Below, piece by piece: positions 1 to 9,000 of a stretch of DNA of 45,866 nucleotides (position 1 is its first letter; every line of letters starts with the position of its first letter). Origin of the DNA: Paraburkholderia sp. UYCP14C. GTDB taxonomy: Bacteria; Pseudomonadota; Gammaproteobacteria; Burkholderiales; Burkholderiaceae. A model generated the notes under the pieces. The model did not search any database. It was not told the origin of the DNA and saw only the letters and a program-made list of their open reading frames with translations. Location of the stretch: contig NZ_SELS01000061.1 in the NCBI RefSeq assembly GCF_004197395.1, forward strand, positions 1-45,866, written 5' to 3'. The translations under genes were made by a program, and so were the position numbers.

Positions 1-330
1 GCGGCACGCCGGGGACGTTGCTCCAGGTCATGGACAAAGGCTGGCAGTTCTTCCCAAGAAAGTGCCGCGTGATGTTTATTCTGTGCGCGCTTTTTCGAGC
101 GTGGTAACACCAGTTGCAGATGGTCAACACAGCGCGCCGGGTTGCTGCCCGTGCGGTAACCTAACACCGTTTCCGCATCGAGAATCGCCTTGATGCGGCA
201 GCAAACGCGGCGCGCTGTCTCCGCCTTCTTCGTCCTGATCGGGGAGAATCCGCACGATCATCGCCGTGTCGATATCACGCACGCGGACCTCGCCAATCAC
301 CGGACACGCGTATGTCTCGACGCTACGCGA
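1..330 (-). pseudogene. P4-type tyrosine integrase, internal fragment, frameshifted, runs off left edge
   Basis: Read on the minus strand, this stretch encodes the end of the core-binding region and the start of the catalytic region of a P4/CP4-57-type site-specific integrase. Recognisable blocks are ETYACPVIGEVRVRDIDTAM near 325-265, then, after a shift to another frame near 240-250, RIKAILDAETVLGYRTGSNP and finally HHAALSWEELPAF, which reaches the window edge. These match the family order (core-binding domain, linker, HHxAL..E block). The catalytic Arg/His/Tyr would lie outside the window to the left. The frameshift makes it non-functional as read. The preceding piece of the same protein lies on the opposite strand at 411-474, so this part has been inverted relative to it. 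Family assignment is from remembered motifs. Confidence 0.72.
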
Positions 331-410
331 TGCGTCGTACGGCTGAGCGCGACGATCGCCTCGGGCGTGCATTTCATGCAAAAGGCAAAACCCGTTAAGG
401 GTTGAAGCAT

Positions 411-474
411 TCATCCGCGCAGGAATCCGAGTGGAGAAATCGCAAGCATGCGCAGCAATGGAGCAACACGCTCA
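411..474 (+). pseudogene. Integrase core-binding fragment, opposite strand to the rest
   Basis: The plus strand encodes EWRNRKHAQQWSNTLK, which matches the typical P4-integrase block W(R/K)NAKHxxQWxxTL. In intact integrases this block directly precedes the ETYAxPVIG block, found here on the minus strand at about 325. The fragment therefore looks like the other side of an inversion breakpoint. It is fused at about 473 (an AAGCTT sequence) to an MFS transporter remnant in another frame. It has no start codon of its own. Confidence 0.6.
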
Positions 475-669
475 AGCTTCAGAGCCGAACTGGCGGGCGC
501 GACACTAAGCGTGTACCGGTTCTGGCGAGACCTCGGGTACGCGATTGGCGCACTTTCAGCAGGCGTCATCGCGGATCGCTTTGGTTTTGCCTACGCCATT
601 CTGGCAATCGCCGTGGTCACCTTCATCTCTGGCGCTATCGTCGCGATTGCCATGCGCGACTGTCGTTGA
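475..669 (+). pseudogene. MFS transporter, C-terminal remnant
   Basis: About 65 codons ending at TGA match the last two or three membrane segments of a drug/proton-type MFS permease. The block GVYRFWRDLGYAIGAL-like (here LSVYRFWRDLGYAIGALSAG) is followed by VIADRFGFAYAILAIAVVTF and the short cytoplasmic tail IAMRDCR. The rest of a ~400-residue transporter is missing and the 5' end is fused to integrase debris. An MFS N-terminal remnant in the same orientation lies at 13192-13390 and could be the other end of the same gene. Not functional. Confidence 0.6.
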
Positions 670-753
670 TCATTTCCCTGGTGACTCGTACGCACCGATA
701 GTGCGTCTCATGCGTGGAGTTATAGTGGCAGACAAAACTCGAAGGTTGCCCTG

Positions 754-1218
754 ATGAAGCCCCGCATTCCGCCACCAATCGTGATGCTGGCCGCGGCCGC
801 CCTCATGTGGGCACTGCACCGCTGGCTCCCGCTCACTCACTGGATCGTCCCGCCGTGGAACCGATTCGGTAGCCTCCCGGCTGTGGCCGGACTCGCCACT
901 GCGGCGGCAGCCATCGTCCGTTTTCGGAAGGTGCGAACGACCACCGATCCGATGGACCCGGGCAAGGCCTCGCGTCTTGTAACGGACGGGGTATTTCGCA
1001 TTAGCCGCAATCCGATGTACCTGGGATTGGAGTTGCTCCTGATCGGCTGGGCGGTCTGGCTAGGAAGCGCGAGTCCATGGCTTGTTCCCCCGCTGTTCGC
1101 AATCGTCATCACGGTCGTCCAGATCATTCCCGAGGAACGCGCGCTAAGGCAACGTTTCGGAGATCAGTACCGCTCTTACCAACGACGCGTAGCACGATGG
1201 ATCGGCCGCCGGCGGTGA
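754..1218 (+). CDS. Isoprenylcysteine carboxyl methyltransferase family membrane protein (small form)
   Basis: A 154-residue integral membrane protein with about four hydrophobic segments (residues ~8-25, ~40-56, ~88-105, ~108-125). The family hallmark is the C-terminal SAM-binding region: VFRISRNPMYLG at about 82-94 and the PEERALRQRFGDQY block near 127-140, followed by a basic tail. These are the PEMT/ICMT-fold motifs (R-x-P-x-Y-x-G and E-E...F-G-x-x-Y). The bacterial substrate is unknown; lipid or small-molecule methylation is possible but unproven. The start follows AAGG about 10 bases upstream. It precedes the two-component system by about 90 bases and could share its transcript. A second, longer family member lies at 36490-37164. 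Confidence 0.8.
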   Translation: MKPRIPPPIVMLAAAALMWALHRWLPLTHWIVPPWNRFGSLPAVAGLATAAAAIVRFRKVRTTTDPMDPGKASRLVTDGVFRISRNPMYLGLELLLIGWAVWLGSASPWLVPPLFAIVITVVQIIPEERALRQRFGDQYRSYQRRVARWIGRRR

Positions 1219-1309
1219 TGCCAACGAGGAGATCCTCGACAACCGCGGCGCACGAAATTCTGCGGTAGCATCAGCTCTCTTCCGGCCCCCGCGTGACGAA
1301 CGGATCTCC

Positions 1310-1997
1310 ATGAAGGTGCTTATTGTCGAAGACGATTCCGCGATCGCCGCAAACCTCTACGACTATCTTGAGGGCAGCGGCTATGAGGTTGATGTTGCTC
1401 CCAGTGGCAACGCGGGGCTGCAAATGGCGCTCGCCGGCTCATGGGACGCCATCCTGCTCGATCTGTCGGCCGGGCATGGACGGACTCACGCTCTGTCGCA
1501 GGCTGCGTGAGGAGGCGGGGCGGGACACACCGGTGCTGATGCTGACCGCGAGGGACGCGCTTGACGACAAGCTCGAGGGTTTCGCGCACGGCGCCGATGA
1601 TTATCTGGTCAAGCCGTTCTCCCTAAAGGAAGTTGATGCACGTCTTGGCGCCCTCATCAAGCGCTACCGAGGCCGGGTCGCCACCATGGATCTCCGGTTT
1701 GCAGACGTGCGGCTCGACCTGTCGAGGATGACCGTCGAACGCGCCGGGCGTCCGGTCAAGCTTCCCCCCAAGTGTCTTCAGCTACTGCGTGTCCTGATGC
1801 AGTCGCCCCACCGCACGTTCAGTCGCACCGAGCTCGAGTCCGAAGTCTGGGGCGAGGAACTGCCCGACAGCGACACGCTGCGCACGCACATTTACACCCT
1901 GCGCCGCGCACTTGGTGAGCCGGGCGAGGCCAGTCTTGTCGAGACCATCCATGGTGTCGGCTACCGACTCATGGCGAACGGTCATGATGCGAAATAG
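1310..1997 (+). pseudogene. OmpR/PhoB-type response regulator, frameshifted at ~1466
   Basis: The receiver begins MKVLIVEDDS, with the phosphoacceptor Asp51 in AILLDL, then breaks. After codon 52 (CTG, 1463-1465) one stray base is followed by the family sequence RPGMDG in another frame, so the gene needs a +1 shift (one extra or two missing bases). The second frame carries MLTAR, the switch Lys in DDYLVKPFS, and a complete winged-helix DNA-binding domain ending HGVGYRLM, with stop at 1997. The stop overlaps the kinase start by 14 bases, the usual coupling of such pairs. It would regulate the neighbouring metal-efflux operon if restored. The lesion may be a real mutation or a sequencing error; the remaining sequence is well conserved, which favours a recent event or an error. 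Confidence 0.85.
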
Positions 1998-3267
1998 CCT
2001 GCGCTTCAAGGTCGCGCTTTTCTTCTCGGTGCTGACCATTGCGCTGTTGCTCGCCCAGGCACTGGGCGTGCGAACACTCGCCGAGGCACAGGAAGAAAGG
2101 CTGATTGCGGCGCTCATTGGCGACGACATGGCGAGCGTGCTCAAAAGCTACGAAGCCAATCCGTCCTTGCTGCCACCTTTCGATATCCGGGTGAATGGCT
2201 ATGTATCGGGCGCGGACCACCGGACAATAGCCCTGCCCGCCACGGTCAGGGACCTGTCTTTCGGCACGCACGAGATCATCATCGACGGACGGGAGATTCA
2301 CGTCGCTATAGCGCGGCTCGGCACGGCACGCCTGTACCGGATCTACAACTTCAGCATTTACGAACAGCATTTCAAGGAGGTCATCAATGCCCTGATGGCG
2401 GGCACGGGCGTCTTCGCGCTCCTCACGATCTGGCTGTCCTTCGGGCTGTCGGGCCTGCTGGTGCGGCAGGTGGCGGGCCTCGCGCGGCAGGTGAAGACGT
2501 TTCGGCCCGGAGAATCGGCACCGATCCAGCCCGGGAAGTATGACGAGACAGAACTCGTCGGACTCGTGGAGGCTTTCAACGACTACCACCGGCGCATGGC
2601 CGACATGATCGAACGCGAGAAGGAGTTCACGGGCAATGTCAGCCACGAGCTGCGCACGCCGCTCACGACGATCAAGACGAGCTGCGAACTGCTTGAGCAG
2701 GATACGGCAATCAGCGGGAAGTCGCGCGCGCGGCTCTATCAGATTGAGCGTGCGGCCGACAATATGCGCGAACTCGTCAACGCGCTGCTCATGCTCGCCA
2801 GGGAGGATTCGACGCGCAGTGTCGAGCCGGTGGCGATCGCGAACATGATCGAAACCGCGCTGGCACCTTTCGCCGACCGGCTCGCGCAAAAGGGACTCGA
2901 TACTGTCATCGACGTGGGCCGTGAACTTTCCGTAATGGCGAACCGGTCAGCGCTTGCGATCGTGCTATCCAACCTTATTGAGAACGCCGTACGGTACACC
3001 GACCGCGGACATCTTCAGTTTCGCTATGTCAACGACTGGCTGTACATCGAGGACACGGGGCCGGGTATTCCAGCACATGCACTTCCGCACGTCTTTGACC
3101 GGTTCTACCAGGCAGGATCGCCACGCACCCCGACCCCTGGCGTCGGGATCGGCCTGTCGATCGTCAAGAAGCTTTGCAACCGCTACGGGTGGTCAATAGA
3201 GATCAGCAGCGAGCCTGGCCGGGGTACCTGCATGTCGCTTCGCCTGCCGGCTGCGAACCGGACCTGA
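1984..3267 (+). CDS. Sensor histidine kinase of the adjacent regulator
   Basis: A 427-residue inner-membrane kinase. Membrane segment 1 is at ~8-28; a periplasmic sensor of ~100 residues contains GTHEIIIDGREIHVAI; membrane segment 2 is at ~136-158. A linker precedes the dimerisation/phosphotransfer box GNVSHELRTPL with His221. The ATPase domain has an N box (LIENAVRY), a G1 box (DTGPGIP) and a G2 box (GVGIGLSIVKK). The start ATG at 1984 (or 1987) lies inside the end of the regulator gene, so the two are translationally coupled. Its position upstream of an RND metal pump suggests metal or envelope-stress sensing, but no metal-binding motif is obvious in the sensor. It appears intact although its partner regulator is frameshifted. 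Confidence 0.9.
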   Translation: MMRNSLRFKVALFFSVLTIALLLAQALGVRTLAEAQEERLIAALIGDDMASVLKSYEANPSLLPPFDIRVNGYVSGADHRTIALPATVRDLSFGTHEIIIDGREIHVAIARLGTARLYRIYNFSIYEQHFKEVINALMAGTGVFALLTIWLSFGLSGLLVRQVAGLARQVKTFRPGESAPIQPGKYDETELVGLVEAFNDYHRRMADMIEREKEFTGNVSHELRTPLTTIKTSCELLEQDTAISGKSRARLYQIERAADNMRELVNALLMLAREDSTRSVEPVAIANMIETALAPFADRLAQKGLDTVIDVGRELSVMANRSALAIVLSNLIENAVRYTDRGHLQFRYVNDWLYIEDTGPGIPAHALPHVFDRFYQAGSPRTPTPGVGIGLSIVKKLCNRYGWSIEISSEPGRGTCMSLRLPAANRT

Positions 3268-3584
3268 GCAGACTCCAAGGGAACCGGATGGTTTACCGAA
3301 GAAACCTTCGTAAGCCATCGCATAGCATGGACTCATGGGCTGTGCCGTGCGTTTGCGCAACGGATACCCGCCCGCCTTGTGAAGAAGTCGGCGATGAAAT
3401 CGCTCTTCGCTGCGCTCTTTGCCGCATCCTCTGCCATTTTCCCCAAGCACTCATTTGCCCAGCAAACACGCCCCCCGGGCATTGGCCGGGGGCGCCTTCT
3501 TGACGAAAACTTCACAATCAGTGGCGTAGCATCCGCCCCGGAAGCTGCCCGGGTGGGCGGCAGAACGTCCAATGGAATGCCAGA
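3268..3584 (+). other. Intergenic region before the efflux operon, with a signal-peptide-like remnant
   Basis: A short frame from ATG 3394 encodes MKSLFAALFAASSAIF then KHSFAQQ, which looks like a cleavable export signal. It then runs directly into a GC-rich hairpin and on to 3603, overlapping the next gene in another frame. I read this as the 5' end of a small exported protein gene fused by deletion to the tail of something else. No regulator box was identified with confidence. Confidence 0.35.
3469..3494 (+). terminator. GC-rich hairpin, possible terminator
   Basis: CGCCCCC (3469-3475) pairs perfectly with GGGGGCG (3488-3494) across a 12-base loop and is followed by CCTTCTT. It lies between the kinase stop and the efflux operon start, inside the signal-peptide-like remnant frame. 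The T-run is poor, so termination is possible but uncertain. Confidence 0.35.
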
Positions 3585-4982
3585 ATGCGCCTCGCGTCAT
3601 TGATTGCCTTCGTTGCCTTCGCCGGGGTGGCAGGCTGTACGACCTACCGCCCCGAGCCGATCGCCGCCGCCCAGCTTGCCCAGGAATTCGAGCAGCGCTC
3701 GCTGGCGAGCGAGGAGTTTCGTGCCTACGTGGTGCGCGCGACAGGCCGCGACTTCGCGCCCTGGCCACCTGCCCGCTGGAACCGCGAGTTGCTCACCCTG
3801 GCGGCCTTCTACTACAGCCCCGCGCTCGACCTTGCCCGTGCCCAATGGGGCACGGCCAAAGCCGGTATCGACGTCGCCAACTCGATTCCCAATCCTGTCC
3901 TGCAGTTGCCGTTCCAGTACAACACGCCGAACCCGGGGCCAGGAGCGCCCTTCACCTGGGGGCCTTCGCTCGATATCCCGATCGAGACCGCGCACAAGCG
4001 CGGCTACCGCGTCGACCAGGCATCGCACCTGTCGGAAGCGGCGCGCCTTGCCATCGGTAACGAGGCCTGGAAAGTTCGCGCGCAGGTCCGCGATGCGCTG
4101 CTTGCGCTGTACGCGGCGCGCGAGCGCAGCGCGTTCCTGTCCCGCAAGGCCGGCGCCGCGCAGCAGATCGTCCAGATGGTCACGAAGCGTCGGGCGGTGG
4201 GCGAAAACTCGGGACCGGACGTCAATGCGGCGGTCCTCGCAGCCACGCAGGCCGAGGCCGATCTGGCTGCATCCCGCAGCGCGGAGCAGGACGCACGGGC
4301 ACAGCTCGCAGCGGCGATCGGCGTGCCGGTTGCCGCTCTCAATGGCATCGAGTTCGATCCCGGCGGGTTCGGCACGGTGCCCCCTGCGCCGCCGGCGGCC
4401 GACGCACAGCGCGACGCGATCCTGCATCGCGCGGACCTGCTTGCGTCGCTCGCCGACTACGCTGCAGCGGAGTCGGCACTGCAGCTCGAGGTGGCGAAGC
4501 AGTATCCGGACATCCATCTCGGCCCCGGCTACACGTACGACACGGGCACGCACAAGATCGGATTTGGACTCGCCGGCATCACGCTGCCCATCTTCGACCA
4601 GAACCAGGGCGGCACCGCGCAGGCCGAGGCGAAGCGCAGGGAGGCCGCCGCACGCACGACAGCACTGCAGGACACGATCCTGGGTGATCTGGATCATGCA
4701 CTCGCGCGTTACCGCGCCGGTCTCGACGCGGTGCAGCTTTCGGCGCGCCACCTCGCAACCGCACGGCGTCAGCTCGACAGTCAGGCGGCAGGCTTCGCCG
4801 CAGGCAACACGGACCGCCTGACCTTCACGCAGGCGAGCGCCGACTATGAAGCAAATGCGATCGCACACCTGGACGCAGTGGTGGCCGCGCAACAGGCGGC
4901 CGGTGCGCTTGAAGATGCCATGCAACGGCCCCTTGCCTCCGGTGCGGCCAATGAATCCCTGACCCAACAGGAATCCCGATGA
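3585..4982 (+). CDS. TolC-family outer-membrane efflux lipoprotein (CusC/CzcC type)
   Basis: A 465-residue outer-membrane channel subunit of a tripartite heavy-metal efflux pump. It opens with a lipoprotein signal, MRLASLIAFVAFAGVAGC, with lipobox VAGC; Cys18 would be acylated. The body shows two OEP repeats rich in Ala, Leu and Gln that form the periplasmic alpha-barrel, including DLARAQWGTAKAGI and later DLLASLADYAAAESAL. Beta-barrel strands such as FGLAGITLPIFDQNQGG separate the helical parts. Length is normal for the family. Its stop overlaps the start of the adaptor gene by four bases (ATGA), so it is the first gene of an operon with the adaptor and the RND pump. Confidence 0.9.
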   Translation: MRLASLIAFVAFAGVAGCTTYRPEPIAAAQLAQEFEQRSLASEEFRAYVVRATGRDFAPWPPARWNRELLTLAAFYYSPALDLARAQWGTAKAGIDVANSIPNPVLQLPFQYNTPNPGPGAPFTWGPSLDIPIETAHKRGYRVDQASHLSEAARLAIGNEAWKVRAQVRDALLALYAARERSAFLSRKAGAAQQIVQMVTKRRAVGENSGPDVNAAVLAATQAEADLAASRSAEQDARAQLAAAIGVPVAALNGIEFDPGGFGTVPPAPPAADAQRDAILHRADLLASLADYAAAESALQLEVAKQYPDIHLGPGYTYDTGTHKIGFGLAGITLPIFDQNQGGTAQAEAKRREAAARTTALQDTILGDLDHALARYRAGLDAVQLSARHLATARRQLDSQAAGFAAGNTDRLTFTQASADYEANAIAHLDAVVAAQQAAGALEDAMQRPLASGAANESLTQQESR

Positions 4983-6043
4983 AATACCGGTTGCTCCTCC
5001 TCTCCACCGTCACGATCGCACTGGCGGCCGGCGCGGGCTGGTACATCTATCAGACGCTCTACCCGAACCCGTCGGCATCGCCAGCGACTGCACAGACGGC
5101 GCCTCAGCCTGCGGTACAGACGGTCAATGGCGAAACCGTGGTCGTCCTCGCCCCCGAGGTGCAGCGCGCAAGCCACATCGAGGTCTCGCCACTCGCCGCA
5201 ACGGCCGTCCGGCCGGCGCGCAGCGCCTATGCGACGGTCATCGACCTGCAGCCGCTCCTTGACCTGCGCGGCCGGCTGGCTGCTGCACGGGCTGATCTTG
5301 ACACCATGACGGCGCAGGCCGGCAACTCGCATGTGCAGTACGAGCGCAGCCGCGTGCTGTTCGAGGATGACCGCAACGTCTCCCAGAAAAGCCTCCAGGA
5401 TGCGCGCGCAGCCATGCAGGGCGATCAGGCGAAGTTGCAGTCGGCCACAGCCACGGTCAGCGGGCTCACCGCGACGATGCGCCAGCAGTTTGGCGACGCA
5501 CTCACCGACGCCGCGACGACGCCGGCTTCCGGACTGTTCCAGCGCCTGCTGTCGGGACGGGGCGCCGTGCTGCGCGTGACGCTGCCTGCGGACGACCGCG
5601 ACCCCGCGCCTGCGCGCATCACCATCAATGCGCCGGGCGGCGAGGCAGTGCCAACGCAGAAGCTCTCTGCCTCGCCCCTTGCCGATCCATCCGTGCAGGG
5701 CAACCCCTGGTTCTACGCCGCCGACCGTGCGCTGCCGGTCGGCACCCATACCAGCGTCGACCTGCCATCAGCGGATCCGGTCACGTCGGCGCTCGCCATT
5801 CCGGAGCGCGCCGTCATCTGGTACGGCGGCGAGGCGTGGGCCTACGTGCAGACCGCCCCCGATCGCTTCACGCGACGCTATGTGGCCGCTGGCAACGAGA
5901 GCGATCAGGGCTTCATCGTGACCACCGGGTTTCATGCCGGCGACCGGATCGTGACGCAGGGCGCCCAGCTGCTGCTCTCCGAGGAACTGAAGCCGCAGGG
6001 TATCGCGACGGCCTGCAAGGATCCGCCCGAGTGCGACGACTGA
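4979..6043 (+). CDS. Periplasmic adaptor (membrane fusion protein) of the RND pump
   Basis: A 354-residue MFP/HlyD-type adaptor bridging the inner-membrane pump and the outer-membrane channel. An N-terminal anchor or signal (LLLLSTVTIALAAGAGWYIY, residues ~4-23) is followed by a low-complexity linker, a beta segment, and an alpha-hairpin of ~75 residues (LLDLRGRLAAARADLDTM onward) typical for docking to TolC-type tips. The C-terminal beta-barrel and membrane-proximal parts end near GDRIVTQGAQLLLSEELK. It is shorter than CusB (~400) and lacks an obvious Met-rich N-terminal metal site. A C-terminal CKDPPECDD tail has two Cys. It is coupled to the preceding gene by a 4-base overlap. Confidence 0.85.
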   Translation: MKYRLLLLSTVTIALAAGAGWYIYQTLYPNPSASPATAQTAPQPAVQTVNGETVVVLAPEVQRASHIEVSPLAATAVRPARSAYATVIDLQPLLDLRGRLAAARADLDTMTAQAGNSHVQYERSRVLFEDDRNVSQKSLQDARAAMQGDQAKLQSATATVSGLTATMRQQFGDALTDAATTPASGLFQRLLSGRGAVLRVTLPADDRDPAPARITINAPGGEAVPTQKLSASPLADPSVQGNPWFYAADRALPVGTHTSVDLPSADPVTSALAIPERAVIWYGGEAWAYVQTAPDRFTRRYVAAGNESDQGFIVTTGFHAGDRIVTQGAQLLLSEELKPQGIATACKDPPECDD

Positions 6044-6084
6044 GCCGTCCTCCCGCTGCGCACTACACGAACCCGCGACTGCCC

Positions 6085-9000
6085 ATGCTCAATGCAATCA
6101 TCCGGTTTTCGCTGCGTTTTCGCGGCGTCATCTACGCGCTGGCCGTCATCACGGCTGGCTACGGTCTTTTTACGCTGACGCGCGCCAGGCTCGACGTGTT
6201 CCCGGAGTTCGCCCCGCCGATGAGCATCGTCCAGACCGAAGCCCCGGGCCTGACCAGCGAACAGGTCGAGACGCTCGTGACCCAGCCGCTCGAGAATGGC
6301 CTCGGCGGCGTGGTCGGGCTGCAGTCGATGCGCTCGAGGTCGATGCAGGGGCTGTCCGCCATCACGCTGGTATTCGACGCGCACGCGAACGTGATGCAGA
6401 TCCGGCAGCTGGTCTCCGAGCGGGTCAATGCGCTCGCGGCAACGCTGCCGGCCGGCGTCATGCCGCCGCGACTCCTTCCGCTCACGACCACGACCAGTGT
6501 CGTGCGCACCATTGGCCTCACGTCGAAGACGCGCTCGCTGATGGACCTCTACGACGTCGCGCAGTGGACCGTCAGGCCGCAGCTGCTGAGCGTACCAGGC
6601 GTGGCGGATGTGATCGTGTTCGGTGGCGACACGCGGCAGCTGCAGATCCAGGTGGACCCCGCGAAGCTAATGCGTTACGGGCTCTCGATCCAGGACGTGA
6701 TTGCTGCGGCACGTGTGTCCACGGGCGTGCGGGGTGCCGGATTCATCGAGAACGACAACCAGCGTATCGCCGTCAACGCCGACGGCCAGATCACCACACC
6801 GGAGAAGCTCGCCGGTATCGTGCTGCACTGGAGCAACGGCGCAGCCGTCCGTCTGGGGGACGTCGCAACCGTCGACTGGGGCAGCGCGCCCGCGGTGGGC
6901 GCGGCCTCGGTGATGGGCCAGCCGGGCGTGATGCTGGTGCTCGAAAGCCAGTACGGCACGAACACGCTCGCGGTCACAAAAGACATCGAGAAGACGCTTG
7001 GCGCGCTCAGGCCAGTCCTCGCGAAGCAGGGAGTCGACGTCAACGCGAACGTGTTCCGGCCGGGCAGTTTCATTGAAGCATCGGTCGGCCACCTACGCAC
7101 GGCTCTGCTCGTGGGCGCGGTGCTGGTGGTCGCGGTGCTGTTCCTGTTCCTGCTCAATGTGCGCACCGCGGTCATCTCCGCCGTCGCGATCCCGCTGTCG
7201 CTGCTCATCGCCATCATCGTCCTGACGGCATTCGGGGTGAGCCTGAACACGATGACGCTCGGTGGCCTCGCGATCGCGCTCGGCGAAGTGGTCGACGACG
7301 CGATCATCGATGTCGAAAACATCTACCGGCGGCTGCGGCAGAACCGGAAACTGCCGGCACCGCTGCCCGCGTTTCGCGTCGTGCTGCGCGCCTCGCTCGA
7401 GGTACGCAGTGCCGTGGTGTTCGCCACCTTCATCGTGATGCTGATCTTCCTGCCAGTGCTCACCCTCTCGGGCGTGGCCGGCAAGCTGTTCGCCCCGCTC
7501 GGCATCGCGTACATCCTCGCCGTGCTGGCCTCGCTCGGCGTTGCGCTCACGCTCACGCCCGCGATGGCGCTTGCACTGCTGGCAAAGGGCCCTTTGCCCG
7601 AGCACGAGCCGCGACTGATTGCGCGCCTCAAGATACGGTACATCGCGCTGCTGATGAAGATTGAGCAGCGTGTGAAGACGGTCATGATCGCGGTCGCACT
7701 GATGTGCGCCGCGGCACTGGCGGCGCTGCCGTTCATGAGCGGCAACTTTATTCCTGAGCTGCGCGAGGGACACTACATCGCGCACATGGGCCTCACGCCT
7801 GGTACGTCGCTCGCCGAATCGATGCGCATTGGCACCCCGGTGTCGCAGGCGCTGATGCAGGTGCCCGGCGTGCGCCTCGTCGCGCAACGCGCGGGCCGCG
7901 CCAATGAAGTCGTCGACCCGGCCGGCGTGCAGCTCTCCGAGTTCGAGGTCGATCTGGAACCGATGAGCGCGTCCGGTCAAAGCTGGACGCTCTATCGCAT
8001 CCAGCAGGCGCTCGCGCGCTTTCCTGGACTGACCACCTCGGTCAACACGTTTCTGGTCGAGCGTATCGACGAGACGATTTCGGGCGTCACGGCTCCGGTG
8101 GTTGTCAACGTATTCGGCGACAACCTCGACGTGATCGACCGCAAGGCGCAGGAGATTGCGCGCCTTCTCGGGACGATCCGCGGTGCAGCGAGCGTGCGGG
8201 TGGAATCGCCCCCGGGCATTCCGGAACTGGAAGTGAAGCTCAAGCCTGACCAGTTGAGCCACTGGGGCTTCAGGCCGGTAGAGGTGCTCGACGCGATCCA
8301 GGCGGCGTACCAGGGCACGACGGTCTCCCAGATCTACCAGGGCAGCCGCACCTATGACGTCACGGTTGTGCTGGCCCCCGCCGCGCGTGGCACGCTGGCC
8401 GGCATCGGCGCGCTGATGCTGCGCAACCCGGACGGCCTTGCCGTCCCGTTGCGCCAACTTGCGACGATCAGCCAGGTCCCCGGCCGCTACCAGATCACCC
8501 ACGACGGCGGGCGGCGCATGCAGACGGTGTCCGTCAATCTCGGCAGCCGCACGGTGAGCGACTTCGTGAAAGAGGCCGAGGCGCGCGTGAGTCGCGAAAT
8601 CGTCATGCCGCAAGGAACGTACGCCGTGTTCGCTGGCGAAAGCGAAGCGCGTGCGCAGTCGCAGCGCGACCTGTTTGCGTACGGCGCCATGTCACTCGTC
8701 GGCATCGCGCTGCTGCTGTTCCTTGCCATGAAAAGCCGCCGGGGCGTGCTGCTGGTGATGGCCAACCTGCCGTTCGCGCTGGTGGGGGGCGTACTGAGCG
8801 TGGCGCTGACGGGCGGCAACCTGTCGCTGGGCGGCATGGTGGGCTTCGTGACGCTCTTTGGCATCTCGCTGCGCAATTCGATCATGCTGATCAGCCACTA
8901 TGAGCATCTCGTGCACGTCGACGGTCTGGCGTGGGGGCCGGACACGGCCGTGCGCGGTGCATCGGAGCGGCTAGTGCCCATCCTGATGACCGCGCTCGTG

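Noticed and set aside
1310-1997. Programmed ribosomal frameshift in the response regulator
   Set aside because: No slippery heptamer, no stimulatory structure evident at 1466, and this family does not use frameshifting; mutation or sequencing error is simpler.
3597-4967. Long minus-strand open frame opposite the CusC-like gene
   Set aside because: Composition is Arg/Gly-rich without any domain; it mirrors the high-GC third-position bias of the real gene on the plus strand.
7093-8613. Long minus-strand open frame opposite the RND pump
   Set aside because: His/Arg/Gln-rich low-complexity product with no motif; shadow of the pump gene.
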